Source: Cyanobium sp. C1_MAG_00004
GTDB lineage: Bacteria > Cyanobacteriota > Cyanobacteriia > PCC-6307 > Cyanobiaceae
NCBI GenBank assembly: GCA_027486935.1
Contig: JAIXOF010000116.1
Coordinates: forward strand, 1-57,757
Reading direction: 5' to 3'
DNA length: 57,757 bases
The notes beneath the pieces were generated by a model. The model saw nothing but the letters and a program-made list of their open reading frames with translations, searched no databases and was not told where the DNA came from. A program made the position numbers and the translations under genes. Below, piece by piece: positions 18,543 through 27,060 of the stretch (the stretch's first letter is position 1; every line of letters begins with the position of its first letter).

Positions 18543-19252
18543 GGCTTCGGCGGATCGTCGAACAGCAGCTCCTCGATGTAGCGGTCGGCCCAGGACGGGT
18601 TGAAGGCCTTCTCGAGCACCCGGCGTGTCTTGTCGTTGCGCTTCTGTTGCCTGCAATAGCTGAGCTGACCCTGCCAGCGCTCAACCGTAGCGGGCGTATC
18701 AGCAGGGTCGGGCGTCCCGGCGGCGATCGCCTCGCCCAACACCTGCAGCAGGGTGTCCACCCAGGCAATGAAGCCCTGGTCCTCATCGGCCCCATCGGGG
18801 CGAATGAAACAGACATGGGGCGAGAAGATCGATCCCCAGGGGGGCAACTCGCGGCGCTGGCCAAAGTCAAAGCAGGGCCGGCTCGCCAGGGCTCGGTCGA
18901 TGCCATCGGGGAGCCGGCCCCGGGTGGGGGACAGGTCGGCGATCGCGGCCGACACCCCTGCCGGCGAAGCCACCACGTCGGCACCGAACACCGGCAGATC
19001 AAAGCGCGGGTCAGGAAAGAACACGCAGTGCAAGATCTGCAGGCCGGCTCCCAGACGGGCGGTTTCGAGGTGCAGCTTGCGCAGACCCCGTGCCGATGCC
19101 AGCTCGTTGCGGATGAACAGGGCCTCCCCATCAAGGCTGCCGCTGATCTCTTCGAGATCAGCGGCCAGGGGCAGGGGGGTCAATTCGCTGAAATCCTGCC
19201 AGCGGCTGCGGATGCAATCGGCCAGCGAAACCATCAGCGGATGAAGGCTCAT
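18539..19252 (-). CDS. pcyA: Phycocyanobilin:ferredoxin oxidoreductase
   Basis: PcyA performs the four-electron reduction of biliverdin IXalpha to phycocyanobilin, the phycobilisome chromophore. The 237-aa protein has the family core with the conserved His in LHCVFFP and the Asp in PVFGAD that protonate the bilin, and the C-terminal [18 protein letters not shown] stretch. The ATG at 19252 fits family length. An ATG at 19234 is an alternative. It is the first gene of a run with devB-devC-devA and is divergent from the M16 peptidase with a 33-bp gap. Confidence 0.96.
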   Translation of the reverse strand: MSLHPLMVSLADCIRSRWQDFSELTPLPLAADLEEISGSLDGEALFIRNELASARGLRKLHLETARLGAGLQILHCVFFPDPRFDLPVFGADVVASPAGVSAAIADLSPTRGRLPDGIDRALASRPCFDFGQRRELPPWGSIFSPHVCFIRPDGADEDQGFIAWVDTLLQVLGEAIAAGTPDPADTPATVERWQGQLSYCRQQKRNDKTRRVLEKAFNPSWADRYIEELLFDDPPKP

Positions 19253-19285
19253 CGGCGCGGCGCGCAGCAGAATGCAGATCCTGCC

Positions 19286-20572
19286 ATGGGTCTGCCTTTG
19301 TCCACCATCGCCCGGCCACCCCTGCTTGACGGCCTGGAGAGCGTGCACAGCCGGACGCTGCGCTCCGGCGCCAGGGTGGTCAGCCTGAATCTGCCTGAGG
19401 CCCCCCTGATCTGTCTGGACCTGTGGTGCCGGGCTGGCAGCGCCTTCGAAACGGCCGCCGAAAGCGGTATGGCCCATTTTCTTGAACACATGGTGTTCAA
19501 GGGCAGCGACCAGCAGCAAGCGGGGGACTTCGACCTGCAGGTCGAGGCCCTGGGCGGTCACAGCAACGCCGCCACGGGCTTTGACGATGTGCACTACCAC
19601 GTGCTCGTCCCGCCGGCGGCGGCGACCCAGGCCTGTGAACTGCTGCTGGATCTGGTGCTCAGGCCCCGCCTGGACCAGCAGGATCTCGAGTTGGAACGGC
19701 AGGTGGTGCTGGAGGAGCTGGCCCAGAGTCAGGACCAGCCCGATGAGATGGCCCTCCAGACCCTGCTGCAGCTGGGCTGCAGCGATCATCCCTACGGCCG
19801 GGCAATCCTGGGGGAGAGGGATCTGCTGGAGTCGCACACATCGGGCTCCATGCGCCGCTTTCAGCAGCGCCTGTATGGCGCCCAGCACTGTGTGCTGGCC
19901 ATGAGCGGCCCGCTCGAGCAGCCCAGGTTGGAGGCATTGTTCGAGCAGCTCGAGCAGTCGCCCCTGGCATCCTTGCCGCGCACCGCCACAACACCGGTAC
20001 CGCCACCGCTGCAGCTTCACCCGGGCGAGCATCGTCGAACCTTTGCCCGGCTCGAGGCGGCCCGCCTGCTGATGGCCTGGTCGCTGCCGGGAGCAGCCGA
20101 GCGCCAGGCCGTGGCGGCGTTGGATCTGGCCACCAGCTTGCTAGCCGAAGGGCGCCGCAGCCGACTGGTGGCCCGCCTGCGGGAGGAGTTGCGCCTGGTG
20201 GAGAGCATCGATCTCGATCTGCAAGTGCTCGAGTGCGGCAGCCTGGGACTGCTGGAAGCGGTCTGCGATCCCGACGATCTGCCCGTGGTGCGCCGCCAGA
20301 TTGAAGGGGTCCTGCGGGAGATCCAGGAGACGCCGCCACCCGCCGTTGAAATCGAGCGGGGGCGCAAGCTCGTGGCCAACGGCTATCGGTTCGGCCTCGA
20401 GGCAGCAGCCGGCGTGGCCGGCGTGATCGGCAATGGAGCGCTCTGGCAGCGGCCGAGCGACCTCAACGACCCCCTGCGCGCGCTGCGGGCCGTCGATGCC
20501 GAACAACTGCAGCAGAGCTTCGCCCAGCTTGATCCCAGCCGGGCCTGTGTCCTGGAGGCGGTGCCGGCATGA
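19286..20572 (+). CDS. M16 family zinc peptidase, catalytic subunit
   Basis: This 428-aa protein belongs to the pitrilysin/processing-peptidase family. The inverted zinc motif is intact: His64-x-x-Glu67-His68, with the distal Glu expected in the following helix region ([12 protein letters not shown]). No signal peptide is apparent. It overlaps the next M16 gene by 4 bp (ATGA), the classic arrangement in which an active and an inactive half form a heterodimer. The ATG at 19286 lies 33 bp from the divergent pcyA. The open frame extends upstream but lacks family similarity there. Confidence 0.92.
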   Translation: MGLPLSTIARPPLLDGLESVHSRTLRSGARVVSLNLPEAPLICLDLWCRAGSAFETAAESGMAHFLEHMVFKGSDQQQAGDFDLQVEALGGHSNAATGFDDVHYHVLVPPAAATQACELLLDLVLRPRLDQQDLELERQVVLEELAQSQDQPDEMALQTLLQLGCSDHPYGRAILGERDLLESHTSGSMRRFQQRLYGAQHCVLAMSGPLEQPRLEALFEQLEQSPLASLPRTATTPVPPPLQLHPGEHRRTFARLEAARLLMAWSLPGAAERQAVAALDLATSLLAEGRRSRLVARLREELRLVESIDLDLQVLECGSLGLLEAVCDPDDLPVVRRQIEGVLREIQETPPPAVEIERGRKLVANGYRFGLEAAAGVAGVIGNGALWQRPSDLNDPLRALRAVDAEQLQQSFAQLDPSRACVLEAVPA

Positions 20573-21864
20573 GCGAACCCTGCTGGATCAGGCGGCAGCT
20601 CAGCGGCGGGCTGCTACTCAGCTGCCGTGAACACCGCTCCCCCGGACTGCTGGCGGCGAGGCTGTGGATTGCCGGTGGCAGCAGTGTTGACCCCAGCGAT
20701 CAGCGCGGCGTTCACCAACTGCTGGCCGGTCTGCTGACCCGGGGCTGCGGCGATCTCGATGCCGATGGGCTGGCCGATCTGGTCGAAGGCCGCGGGGCTG
20801 CATTACGGGCCGAGGCCGGTGAAGACAGCCTGGTGATCAGCCTCAAATGCGCCAGCGAAGATGCCGATGTCCTGCTGCCGCTGCTGGTGCAGATGGCCAG
20901 CCGGCCGACCCTGGAGCCCGACCAGATCGCGATCGAGCGGCAGCTCAACCTTCAGGCGCTGCAACGGCAGCGGGAAGACCCATTTCAGCTCTGTCACGAG
21001 AGCCTGCGGCAGCAGCTCTATGGCGAGGGTCCCTATGCCCACGATCCCCTGGGGGTGGCCGACGAACTGGAGCAGCTGGAACGCTCTGACCTGCGGGATC
21101 AGCTGAGCCTGCTCGGACGGCGCGGTGCGGCGTTGGTGCTGGCCGGTGGCGTCAGCCAGGGCGCTCTCGAGGCCCTCGAAACGGCGATCAGCCGCGATCC
21201 CTGGCCGGTGAGCCCGCCAGGACAACCCCTGGAGCTGGGCGCAGCCAGCAGCGGTTCGCCCCTGGCGTTGATCGAAGAGGACACCGAACAGGTCGTGCTC
21301 ATGCTCGGTTGCACAACGGTGCCGCTGGCCGACGCCGACAACCTGCCGCTGCGGCTGCTGCAGGCCCACCTGGGCCTGGGCATGTCAAGCAGGCTGTTCA
21401 TCACCTTGCGTGAAGAGCGGGGCCTGGCCTACGACGTGGGGGTGCACATGCCGGCGCGGCGGGGGCCCACCCCGTTTGTCTGGCACCTGTCCACCAACGC
21501 CGATCGCGCCGCCGAAGCCTGTACGGCGCTGCTGGATGAGTGGCAGCGGATGCTGGAGCAGCCGTTGACCGACCCGGAACTGACCCTGGCCAGGGCCAAA
21601 TACCTGGGCCAGGAGGCGATGGGACGCCAGACCTGCGGTCAACTGGCTGACCGCGAGGCCCTGCTGCTGGGTTTCGGCCTCAGCACGACGTTCATTGACG
21701 ATTGCCTGGCCCGGGCCGCCGCGTTCAGCGGCGTGGCATTGCAGCAGGCGGCCCAGCGCAGCCTTGGCTCACCGCGACTGAGCCTGTGCGGCCCCACGGA
21801 TGGACTTCAGGCCGCCGCCGCCGCCTGGAACAGCCATGCCCTCAACCGGGATCGCAACGCCTGA
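20569..21864 (+). CDS. M16 family peptidase-like, non-catalytic subunit
   Basis: This 431-aa M16 homologue has lost the zinc site: where the partner has HxxEH, this protein reads GVHQLLAGL. The C-terminal R/Y pair region typical of substrate-binding M16 subunits (REERGLAYDVG) is kept. It is translationally coupled to the active subunit and presumably forms its substrate chamber. It ends 23 bp inside sipA, tail to tail. Confidence 0.9.
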   Translation: MSEPCWIRRQLSGGLLLSCREHRSPGLLAARLWIAGGSSVDPSDQRGVHQLLAGLLTRGCGDLDADGLADLVEGRGAALRAEAGEDSLVISLKCASEDADVLLPLLVQMASRPTLEPDQIAIERQLNLQALQRQREDPFQLCHESLRQQLYGEGPYAHDPLGVADELEQLERSDLRDQLSLLGRRGAALVLAGGVSQGALEALETAISRDPWPVSPPGQPLELGAASSGSPLALIEEDTEQVVLMLGCTTVPLADADNLPLRLLQAHLGLGMSSRLFITLREERGLAYDVGVHMPARRGPTPFVWHLSTNADRAAEACTALLDEWQRMLEQPLTDPELTLARAKYLGQEAMGRQTCGQLADREALLLGFGLSTTFIDDCLARAAAFSGVALQQAAQRSLGSPRLSLCGPTDGLQAAAAAWNSHALNRDRNA

Positions 21865-22072
21865 GGGCTGAGGCCTGCAGCAGGAACGTGCCGCGGCGAA
21901 ACCGCACCGCCAACTGATCACCCGCCCGCAGACCCACCACCTGGCCGACCTCGTCCAACCCGATCAGGTCGGCCGGTCTGAGCATCGGCATCGGGTCAGC
22001 GGTCTTCAGGTAGGGGGGCTGCTGCCTGAGCTGGACCCCATCGCCAACGGTGAACAGGTCCGGCACGTCCAT
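21842..22072 (-). CDS. sipA: NblS-interacting regulator SipA
   Basis: This 76-aa protein matches the small SH3-barrel-like SipA family. It has the diagnostic LKTADPMPMLRP stretch near residue 27 and the RFRRGTFLLQ strand near residue 60. SipA is known to bind the sensor kinase NblS and modulate high-light and nutrient-stress signalling to RpaB. The ATG at 22072 gives the family length. A longer upstream frame is not conserved. It is divergent from bioY and convergent with the M16 gene. Confidence 0.88.
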   Translation of the reverse strand: MDVPDLFTVGDGVQLRQQPPYLKTADPMPMLRPADLIGLDEVGQVVGLRAGDQLAVRFRRGTFLLQASALRRCDPG

Positions 22073-22148
22073 CACTGCTCCCTGGAGGTCTGGTAGCGGG
22101 ACCTTACCTGCTGCAGGATGGCCATTAGTCCAGTCTTTGGTCCTCAGT

Positions 22149-22724
22149 TTGCGTGCCATCGCCACCTGGAGCGGCGCCCTCGCCGGCCTGATGCTGATCC
22201 TGGCCGGTGGGCTGGTGGGCGCTGCCCTGCCCCTGCTGGATCTCAACGGCGGCCTGCGGGTGCTGCCGCTGCCGATGACCCTGCAGGTGCCGGCCCTGCT
22301 GCTGACCGCCCTGGTCTGCGGCCCCCGCAGCGCCATGTTGGCTGCGGTGGCCTACCTGAGTTTGGGGCTGTTTCAGCTACCCGTGTTTCAGGGGGGTGGG
22401 GGCGTTGGTTATCTGCTCGATCCGGGCTTCGGCTACCTGGTGGGGTTCATCCCCGCCGGTTGGCTGACGGGACGACTGGCCCGCCAAAGCGGCATGGACG
22501 ACCTGCTCAAACTGCTGGGTGCCAGCCTGGGGGGCCTGCTGGTTCTGCAGCTGTGCGGCCTGTTGAACCTGCTGCTGGGAGGTCTGTCCGGTCGCTGGCC
22601 CCTGGGATTGGCCCAGACTCTGGTCAGTTACAGCCTCTCGCCGCTGCCAGGGCAGGTCCTGCTCTGCTGTGGTGCGGCGCTGCTGGCGCTGGTGCTGCGC
22701 CGTGGCCTCAAACTGTCGCCATGA
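22149..22724 (+). CDS. bioY: BioY-family biotin transporter S component
   Basis: This ~191-aa integral membrane protein has about six hydrophobic segments. It carries the BioY core: VPLPMT-like LPMTLQVPALLLTAL near the N-terminus, a GPRSAMLAA loop, a GGGGVGYLLDP-like turn and GYLVGFIPAGWLTGRL. BioY captures biotin for an ECF-type importer or works alone. The N-terminus is uncertain. No ATG fits without antisense overlap of sipA, so TTG at 22149 is chosen. ATG at 22050 in the same frame would overlap the sipA start. It overlaps lspA by 4 bp. Confidence 0.85.
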   Translation: MRAIATWSGALAGLMLILAGGLVGAALPLLDLNGGLRVLPLPMTLQVPALLLTALVCGPRSAMLAAVAYLSLGLFQLPVFQGGGGVGYLLDPGFGYLVGFIPAGWLTGRLARQSGMDDLLKLLGASLGGLLVLQLCGLLNLLLGGLSGRWPLGLAQTLVSYSLSPLPGQVLLCCGAALLALVLRRGLKLSP

Positions 22725-23197
22725 ACAGGTCAAGACGTTGGCGTCTGATCAGTCTTGGGCTGGCTGCGCTGGTCCTGCTGCTCGATCAGATCAGCAAGGG
22801 CTGGGCCCAGGCGTCGCTTGCCGCCGGCCCAATCCAGGGCTGGCTGCCCGGACTGATGGATCTGCAACTTGTTTACAACCGAGGAGCGGCATTCAGCCTG
22901 TTCACCGGCGCGACCTCGGTTCTGGCGCTGATCAGCACGGCCGTCGCCGCTGTGCTGGTGGCCTGGATACTGCGGTGCCGTCAGGGCCGGCCGCTGGCGC
23001 TGGTCGCTGCCGGCCTGCTGCTGGGAGGGACCTTGGGCAATGGCCTGGACCGCTGGCGTCTCGGTGCGGTGATCGATTTTCTGGCCCTGGTGCCGATCCG
23101 CTTCCCGGTGTTCAACCTGGCTGATGTGGCGATCAACCTGGCAGTGCTGGTGTTTGCCCTCGATCTGTTGAGGCAGCATGGTTCCGCTGAGGATTGA
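22721..23197 (+). CDS. lspA: Lipoprotein signal peptidase (SPase II)
   Basis: LspA cleaves prolipoprotein signal peptides in the plasma membrane. The 158-aa protein has four transmembrane segments and the catalytic aspartates Asp119 (in GAVIDF) and Asp135 (in FNLADVAI), with the conserved NRGAAFS and GNGLDR motifs. The ATG at 22721 overlaps the bioY stop. Its end overlaps the FHA-PBP start by 20 bp, so bioY, lspA and the cell-wall synthase appear to form one operon. Confidence 0.95.
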   Translation: MNRSRRWRLISLGLAALVLLLDQISKGWAQASLAAGPIQGWLPGLMDLQLVYNRGAAFSLFTGATSVLALISTAVAAVLVAWILRCRQGRPLALVAAGLLLGGTLGNGLDRWRLGAVIDFLALVPIRFPVFNLADVAINLAVLVFALDLLRQHGSAED

Positions 23198-25361
23198 ACG
23201 CTTAGGCCAGCGCCTGCAGTCCCGCTGGCAGCGTTGGCGCCATCCCCCCTGCCCGCAGGTGCTAATCCATAGCCCCGGGGGTGGCACCACCCGTCAGCCC
23301 CTGATCGGCGGTGCCTACCGCATCGGTCGTGACGACAGCTGCGAGATCACCATCGACCACGGAGCGGTCAGCCGGGTGCACGCGTGGCTGGAGCAGCGCG
23401 GTGGCCGCTGGCTGCTGCGCGATGCCGGCTCAACCAATGGCGTGTGGTGGCAGGGTCGACGGGTGCAGGAGCTCCTGCTCGAAGACGGCGACTGCATTCG
23501 CCTGGGACCGCTGTCCCAGCCAGGCCTGCCCGAGCTGAGCTACAGCGCCGCGCCCCTGCCCGAGCTGGCGGCCCTGCGCAGGGGCCTGGGCTGGTTGATC
23601 ATTGGCTCCCTGGGTCTGGGAACCGGCCTGCTGCTGCTGTCGGTGGCCCAGATGCCGATCCGGGGCAGCCTGGCCACGGTGCGGGGCCCCCTGGCCATCT
23701 ACGACCGTCAGGGCAGGGCCGTCAGCAGCCTGGACACCCTCAAGCACCGGGAACAAGGGGGCCTGAGCGACTATCCCGACGTGCTGATCCAGGCCTTGCT
23801 GTCCAGCGAGGACAGCCGCTTCTGGTGGCATCCGGGGGTCGACCCGATCGGCACGGCCAGGGCTCTGGTGACCAACCTGCTGGGGGGGCGGGTGCTGCAG
23901 GGGGGAAGCACCCTCACCCAGCAGCTGGCGCGCAGCCTTTACCCCGAAGAGGTCGGTGACGGCGAAACACTGGAGCGCAAGTGGCGCGAACTGCTGGTGG
24001 CGCTTCAGCTTGAGGCCCGTTACAGCAAACGCGATCTGCTGCTCAGCTATCTCAACCGTGTCTATCTCGGGGTCGGCTGGGGCTTTGAGGACGCCGCCCA
24101 GCACTATTTCACGATCTCGGCCAGCCGCCTCAATCTTGAGCAGGCGGCGTTGCTGGTGGGCCTGCTGCCGTCGCCCAACGGCTACGACCCGTGCCTCGAT
24201 CCCCAGGCCGCCTTGGAGGCACGCAATCAGGTGCTCAACAAAATGGCCGCCACCGGACGCATCAGCGCTGACCGGGCCCGGCGGGCCCGGCGCGCACCGA
24301 TCGTGATCGCCCCCCAGGCTTGCCGCAGCAACCCAGCCCTGCGCGGAGCACCCTATTACACCGATCAGGTCCGCCGGGACCTGGAGCGTCTGGTGGGAGC
24401 GGAGTCCGCCGAGCAGGGCAATTACCTGATCGACACCCATCTGGACCTCGCCCTGCAGCAACGCGTTGAAACGCTTCTGCGGCAGCGTCTGCAGCGCAGC
24501 GCCTCGCTGGGGGTGAACCAGGGCGCCGTGGTGGTGCTCGACAGCCGCAACGGCGGCGTTCTGGCCATCGCCGGCGGCCGTGATTACCGCACCAGCCAGT
24601 TCAATCGAGCCTCGATGGCCCTGCGGCAACCAGGCAGCGCCTTCAAGCTGGTGCCCTTTGCCCTGGCGCTGGAACGGGGCCTGGGACCTGGTGCGCCGGT
24701 CAGCTGCAGCCCCCTGGCCTGGGGTGGGGTCCTGTACGCCAGTGACTGTCGCGGCAGCCTGAGCCTGACCTCGGCCCTGGCCAGCAGCAGCAACACGGCG
24801 GCATTGCGGCTGAGTCGGCGAGTCGGGCTCGAGGCCGTGGTCCAGAAGGCAAGAGATCTGGGCATTTCCTCACCCCTTAATCCGGTGCCAGGATTGGCAC
24901 TGGGGCAGAGCGAGCTGACCCTGCTAGAGCTGACGGGGGCCTACGGGGCGATCGCCAACGGCGGCATCTGGCATGGACCCCGCACGATCCGTCGCCTCCA
25001 TGACGCCGAGAGCTGCCAAGGATTGGCGGATCGCCGCTGCCGTCTGGCCGCCAGCCAGGCGCCCCCGCTGGCCAACCCGGGCCGGCGCGCCGTCAGCGAA
25101 CGGGCCAGCAACCAGCTGCGCACGATGTTGCAGGCGGTGGTCGCCAACGGCACCGGCCGTGCCGCCTACCGCGGTGGCGGCGAAGGCGGCAAGACCGGCA
25201 CCACCAACGACGGCCGGGATCTGCTGTTCGTGGGCTTTGATCCCGGCCGCCACTGGGTGATCGGCATCTGGCTGGGCAACGATGACAACAGCCCGACCCA
25301 GGCCAGCAGTGCCCTTGCGGCGGGGCTGTGGAGCGAGATCATCGCCGCATCCGGGGGCTGA
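23178..25361 (+). CDS. Class A penicillin-binding protein with an N-terminal FHA domain
   Basis: This 727-aa bifunctional peptidoglycan synthase has a cytoplasmic FHA domain (about residues 28-105; Gly50-Arg51, Ser65 and His68 of the phosphothreonine-binding loop are present), a transmembrane segment near 138-160, a GT51 glycosyltransferase (EDSRFWWHPG, GGSTLTQQLARSL) and a transpeptidase. Catalytic motifs of the latter are Ser487-x-x-Lys490, SSN and KTGT. FHA domains read phosphothreonine, so wall synthesis may be tied to a Ser/Thr kinase. It overlaps lspA by 20 bp and precedes a DUF697 GTPase by 3 bp. Confidence 0.93.
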   Translation: MVPLRIERLGQRLQSRWQRWRHPPCPQVLIHSPGGGTTRQPLIGGAYRIGRDDSCEITIDHGAVSRVHAWLEQRGGRWLLRDAGSTNGVWWQGRRVQELLLEDGDCIRLGPLSQPGLPELSYSAAPLPELAALRRGLGWLIIGSLGLGTGLLLLSVAQMPIRGSLATVRGPLAIYDRQGRAVSSLDTLKHREQGGLSDYPDVLIQALLSSEDSRFWWHPGVDPIGTARALVTNLLGGRVLQGGSTLTQQLARSLYPEEVGDGETLERKWRELLVALQLEARYSKRDLLLSYLNRVYLGVGWGFEDAAQHYFTISASRLNLEQAALLVGLLPSPNGYDPCLDPQAALEARNQVLNKMAATGRISADRARRARRAPIVIAPQACRSNPALRGAPYYTDQVRRDLERLVGAESAEQGNYLIDTHLDLALQQRVETLLRQRLQRSASLGVNQGAVVVLDSRNGGVLAIAGGRDYRTSQFNRASMALRQPGSAFKLVPFALALERGLGPGAPVSCSPLAWGGVLYASDCRGSLSLTSALASSSNTAALRLSRRVGLEAVVQKARDLGISSPLNPVPGLALGQSELTLLELTGAYGAIANGGIWHGPRTIRRLHDAESCQGLADRRCRLAASQAPPLANPGRRAVSERASNQLRTMLQAVVANGTGRAAYRGGGEGGKTGTTNDGRDLLFVGFDPGRHWVIGIWLGNDDNSPTQASSALAAGLWSEIIAASGG

Positions 25362-25364
25362 GCG

Positions 25365-26921
25365 TTGAACACCCGCAAGCGTCTCTGGCTGGGCCTGGCA
25401 CTGCTGCTGGCCGCGCTGGTGGTGGTGGGCATCGTCCTGCAGACGATCAACCAGTTGATCTGGCAACTGTCGGCAGTGCTGCCCTACGGACTGGTGGGGC
25501 CGGTTGTCAGCCTGCTGATGCTGGCCGCCGCAGCCCTGTTGCTGCAACTGGCCTGGCCCTGGTTGCAGCCCTTGCTCAAGGGCGGCATCTCCCGGCGAGC
25601 CGCCGCCCCGTCGCAGCCAGCCGCCAACCGTCGCGAAGCGGCCAGGCAGAACCTGGAGGCCATCGACCAGACCCTCGAGCAGGTGCGTGATCAGGTCGAA
25701 CGGCAACTGCTCCAGCAGGAACGTCAGCGCATGGCCCAGGAGCTCGAACGGGGTGACCTGGTGCTGGTCATCCTGGGCGCCGGCTCGGTCGGGAAGACGT
25801 CGCTGATCCGAGCCCTGTTGGGGGAACTGGTGGGCGATGTGGGCGCCGCCATGGGGTCAACGGCAATCAGCCAGCGCTATCGCCTGCGGCTGCGCGGACT
25901 GGAGCGGGCGATCTGGCTAGTGGACACCCCCGGCATCCTGGAAAGCGGCACTGACGGTCAGTCGCGCGAACAGTTGGCCCGCGACCAGGCCTCCAAGGCC
26001 GATCTGTTGCTTTTGGTGGTGGACGGGGACCTGCGCCGGGCTGAACTCGAGGTGTTCCAGGCCCTGGCCGGGCTGGGCAAGCGGCTGCTACTGGTGCTCA
26101 ACAAGTGCGATCTGCGCGGCGAGCAGGAGGAGGCAAGGCTGCTCGATCTGCTGCGGCAGCGCAGCCGCGGCAAGCTGGAAGGGGCTGATGTGGTTCCCGT
26201 CAGCGCCTCACCGCAGAGCATCCCCAGGCCCGGAGGCCAGCCGCTGCAACCGGGACCCGAGGTCGAGTCCCTGCTGCGTCGCATCGCTGCGGTCCTGCAC
26301 CAGGACGGCGAAGAGCTGATCGCCGACAACCTGCTCCTGCAGTCAAGGCAACTCAGCGACGCCAGCCGCGCGTTGTTGTCGGGGCAACGCCAGCAGGATG
26401 CCGAGGCGATCGTCGAGCGCACGATGTGGACCTGCGCCGGGGTGCTGGCCGTGACGCCGCTGCCAGGTCTCGACCTGCTGGGAACGGCGGCGGTCAACGC
26501 CCAGATGGTGGTCGAGATCGCCCGGGTCTACGGAGTGCAGCTCAGCCGCCAGAGCGCCCAGGACCTGGCGATGTCGGTGGGCCGCACCCTGGCCGGGCTG
26601 GGGTTGGTCAAAGGGGGCGTCAGCCTGTTAAGCACCAGCCTCAGCCTGAGCCTGCCCAGCCTGCTGGTGGGCCGGGCGCTGCAGGCCGCCACCGGTGCCT
26701 GGCTGACCCGGGTGGCGGGTCTCAGCTTCATCACCTACTTCGCCCAAGACCAGACCTGGGGCGACGGCGGCATCCAGGATGTGGTGCAGCGGCAGTTCGA
26801 CCTCAGCCGCCGAGACGCCGATCTGCGGCGTTTTTTACAGACAGCGTTCAGCCGGGTGGTCGAGCCGTTGCAGCGGCAGCAGGAGAAACAACTGCCACCT
26901 CGCCGCCGCCCGAACCGCTGA
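25365..26921 (+). CDS. Membrane GTPase with DUF697 domain
   Basis: This 518-aa protein has two N-terminal transmembrane segments (about residues 7-30 and 42-65), a coiled-coil linker, an Era-like GTPase domain and a C-terminal DUF697/YcjF-type helical membrane domain. GTPase motifs are GAGSVGKT (P-loop), DTPG and NKCD. No partner is known in cyanobacteria. The start is TTG at 25365, 3 bp after the stop of the FHA-PBP, so a link to envelope synthesis is plausible but inferred only from position. It converges on the small membrane-protein gene, overlapping 74 bp. Confidence 0.88.
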   Translation: MNTRKRLWLGLALLLAALVVVGIVLQTINQLIWQLSAVLPYGLVGPVVSLLMLAAAALLLQLAWPWLQPLLKGGISRRAAAPSQPAANRREAARQNLEAIDQTLEQVRDQVERQLLQQERQRMAQELERGDLVLVILGAGSVGKTSLIRALLGELVGDVGAAMGSTAISQRYRLRLRGLERAIWLVDTPGILESGTDGQSREQLARDQASKADLLLLVVDGDLRRAELEVFQALAGLGKRLLLVLNKCDLRGEQEEARLLDLLRQRSRGKLEGADVVPVSASPQSIPRPGGQPLQPGPEVESLLRRIAAVLHQDGEELIADNLLLQSRQLSDASRALLSGQRQQDAEAIVERTMWTCAGVLAVTPLPGLDLLGTAAVNAQMVVEIARVYGVQLSRQSAQDLAMSVGRTLAGLGLVKGGVSLLSTSLSLSLPSLLVGRALQAATGAWLTRVAGLSFITYFAQDQTWGDGGIQDVVQRQFDLSRRDADLRRFLQTAFSRVVEPLQRQQEKQLPPRRRPNR

Positions 26922-27060
26922 AGCCAAGCGCTTCCGGCGGTGGCGGCTGCAGCGGGCCGCGGCTGTCGAGCACGGTGATCAACACCAGGTAGGCCACACC
27001 GATCAACACCGACAGGGCACCGGTGATCACGGCCACCCATCGTCCACGGGATTGACTCAT
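26848..27060 (-). CDS. Small single-span membrane protein
   Basis: This 70-aa protein has a short basic N-terminus, one transmembrane helix (about residues 9-30: VAVITGALSVLIGVAYLVL) and a Pro/Gly/Ala-rich C-terminal tail. Its first 40 residues resemble a conserved picocyanobacterial protein of unknown function. Its ATG overlaps the stop of the PLP decarboxylase as ATGA, so it is translationally coupled to it. The last 24 codons overlap the GTPase gene tail to tail. Confidence 0.7.
   Translation of the reverse strand: MSQSRGRWVAVITGALSVLIGVAYLVLITVLDSRGPLQPPPPEALGFSGSGGGEVAVVSPAAAATARPPG

Noticed and set aside
18308-19285. Upstream extension of the M16 peptidase frame
   Set aside because: It runs antisense to pcyA and devB, which are certain genes. 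Family similarity starts after 19286.
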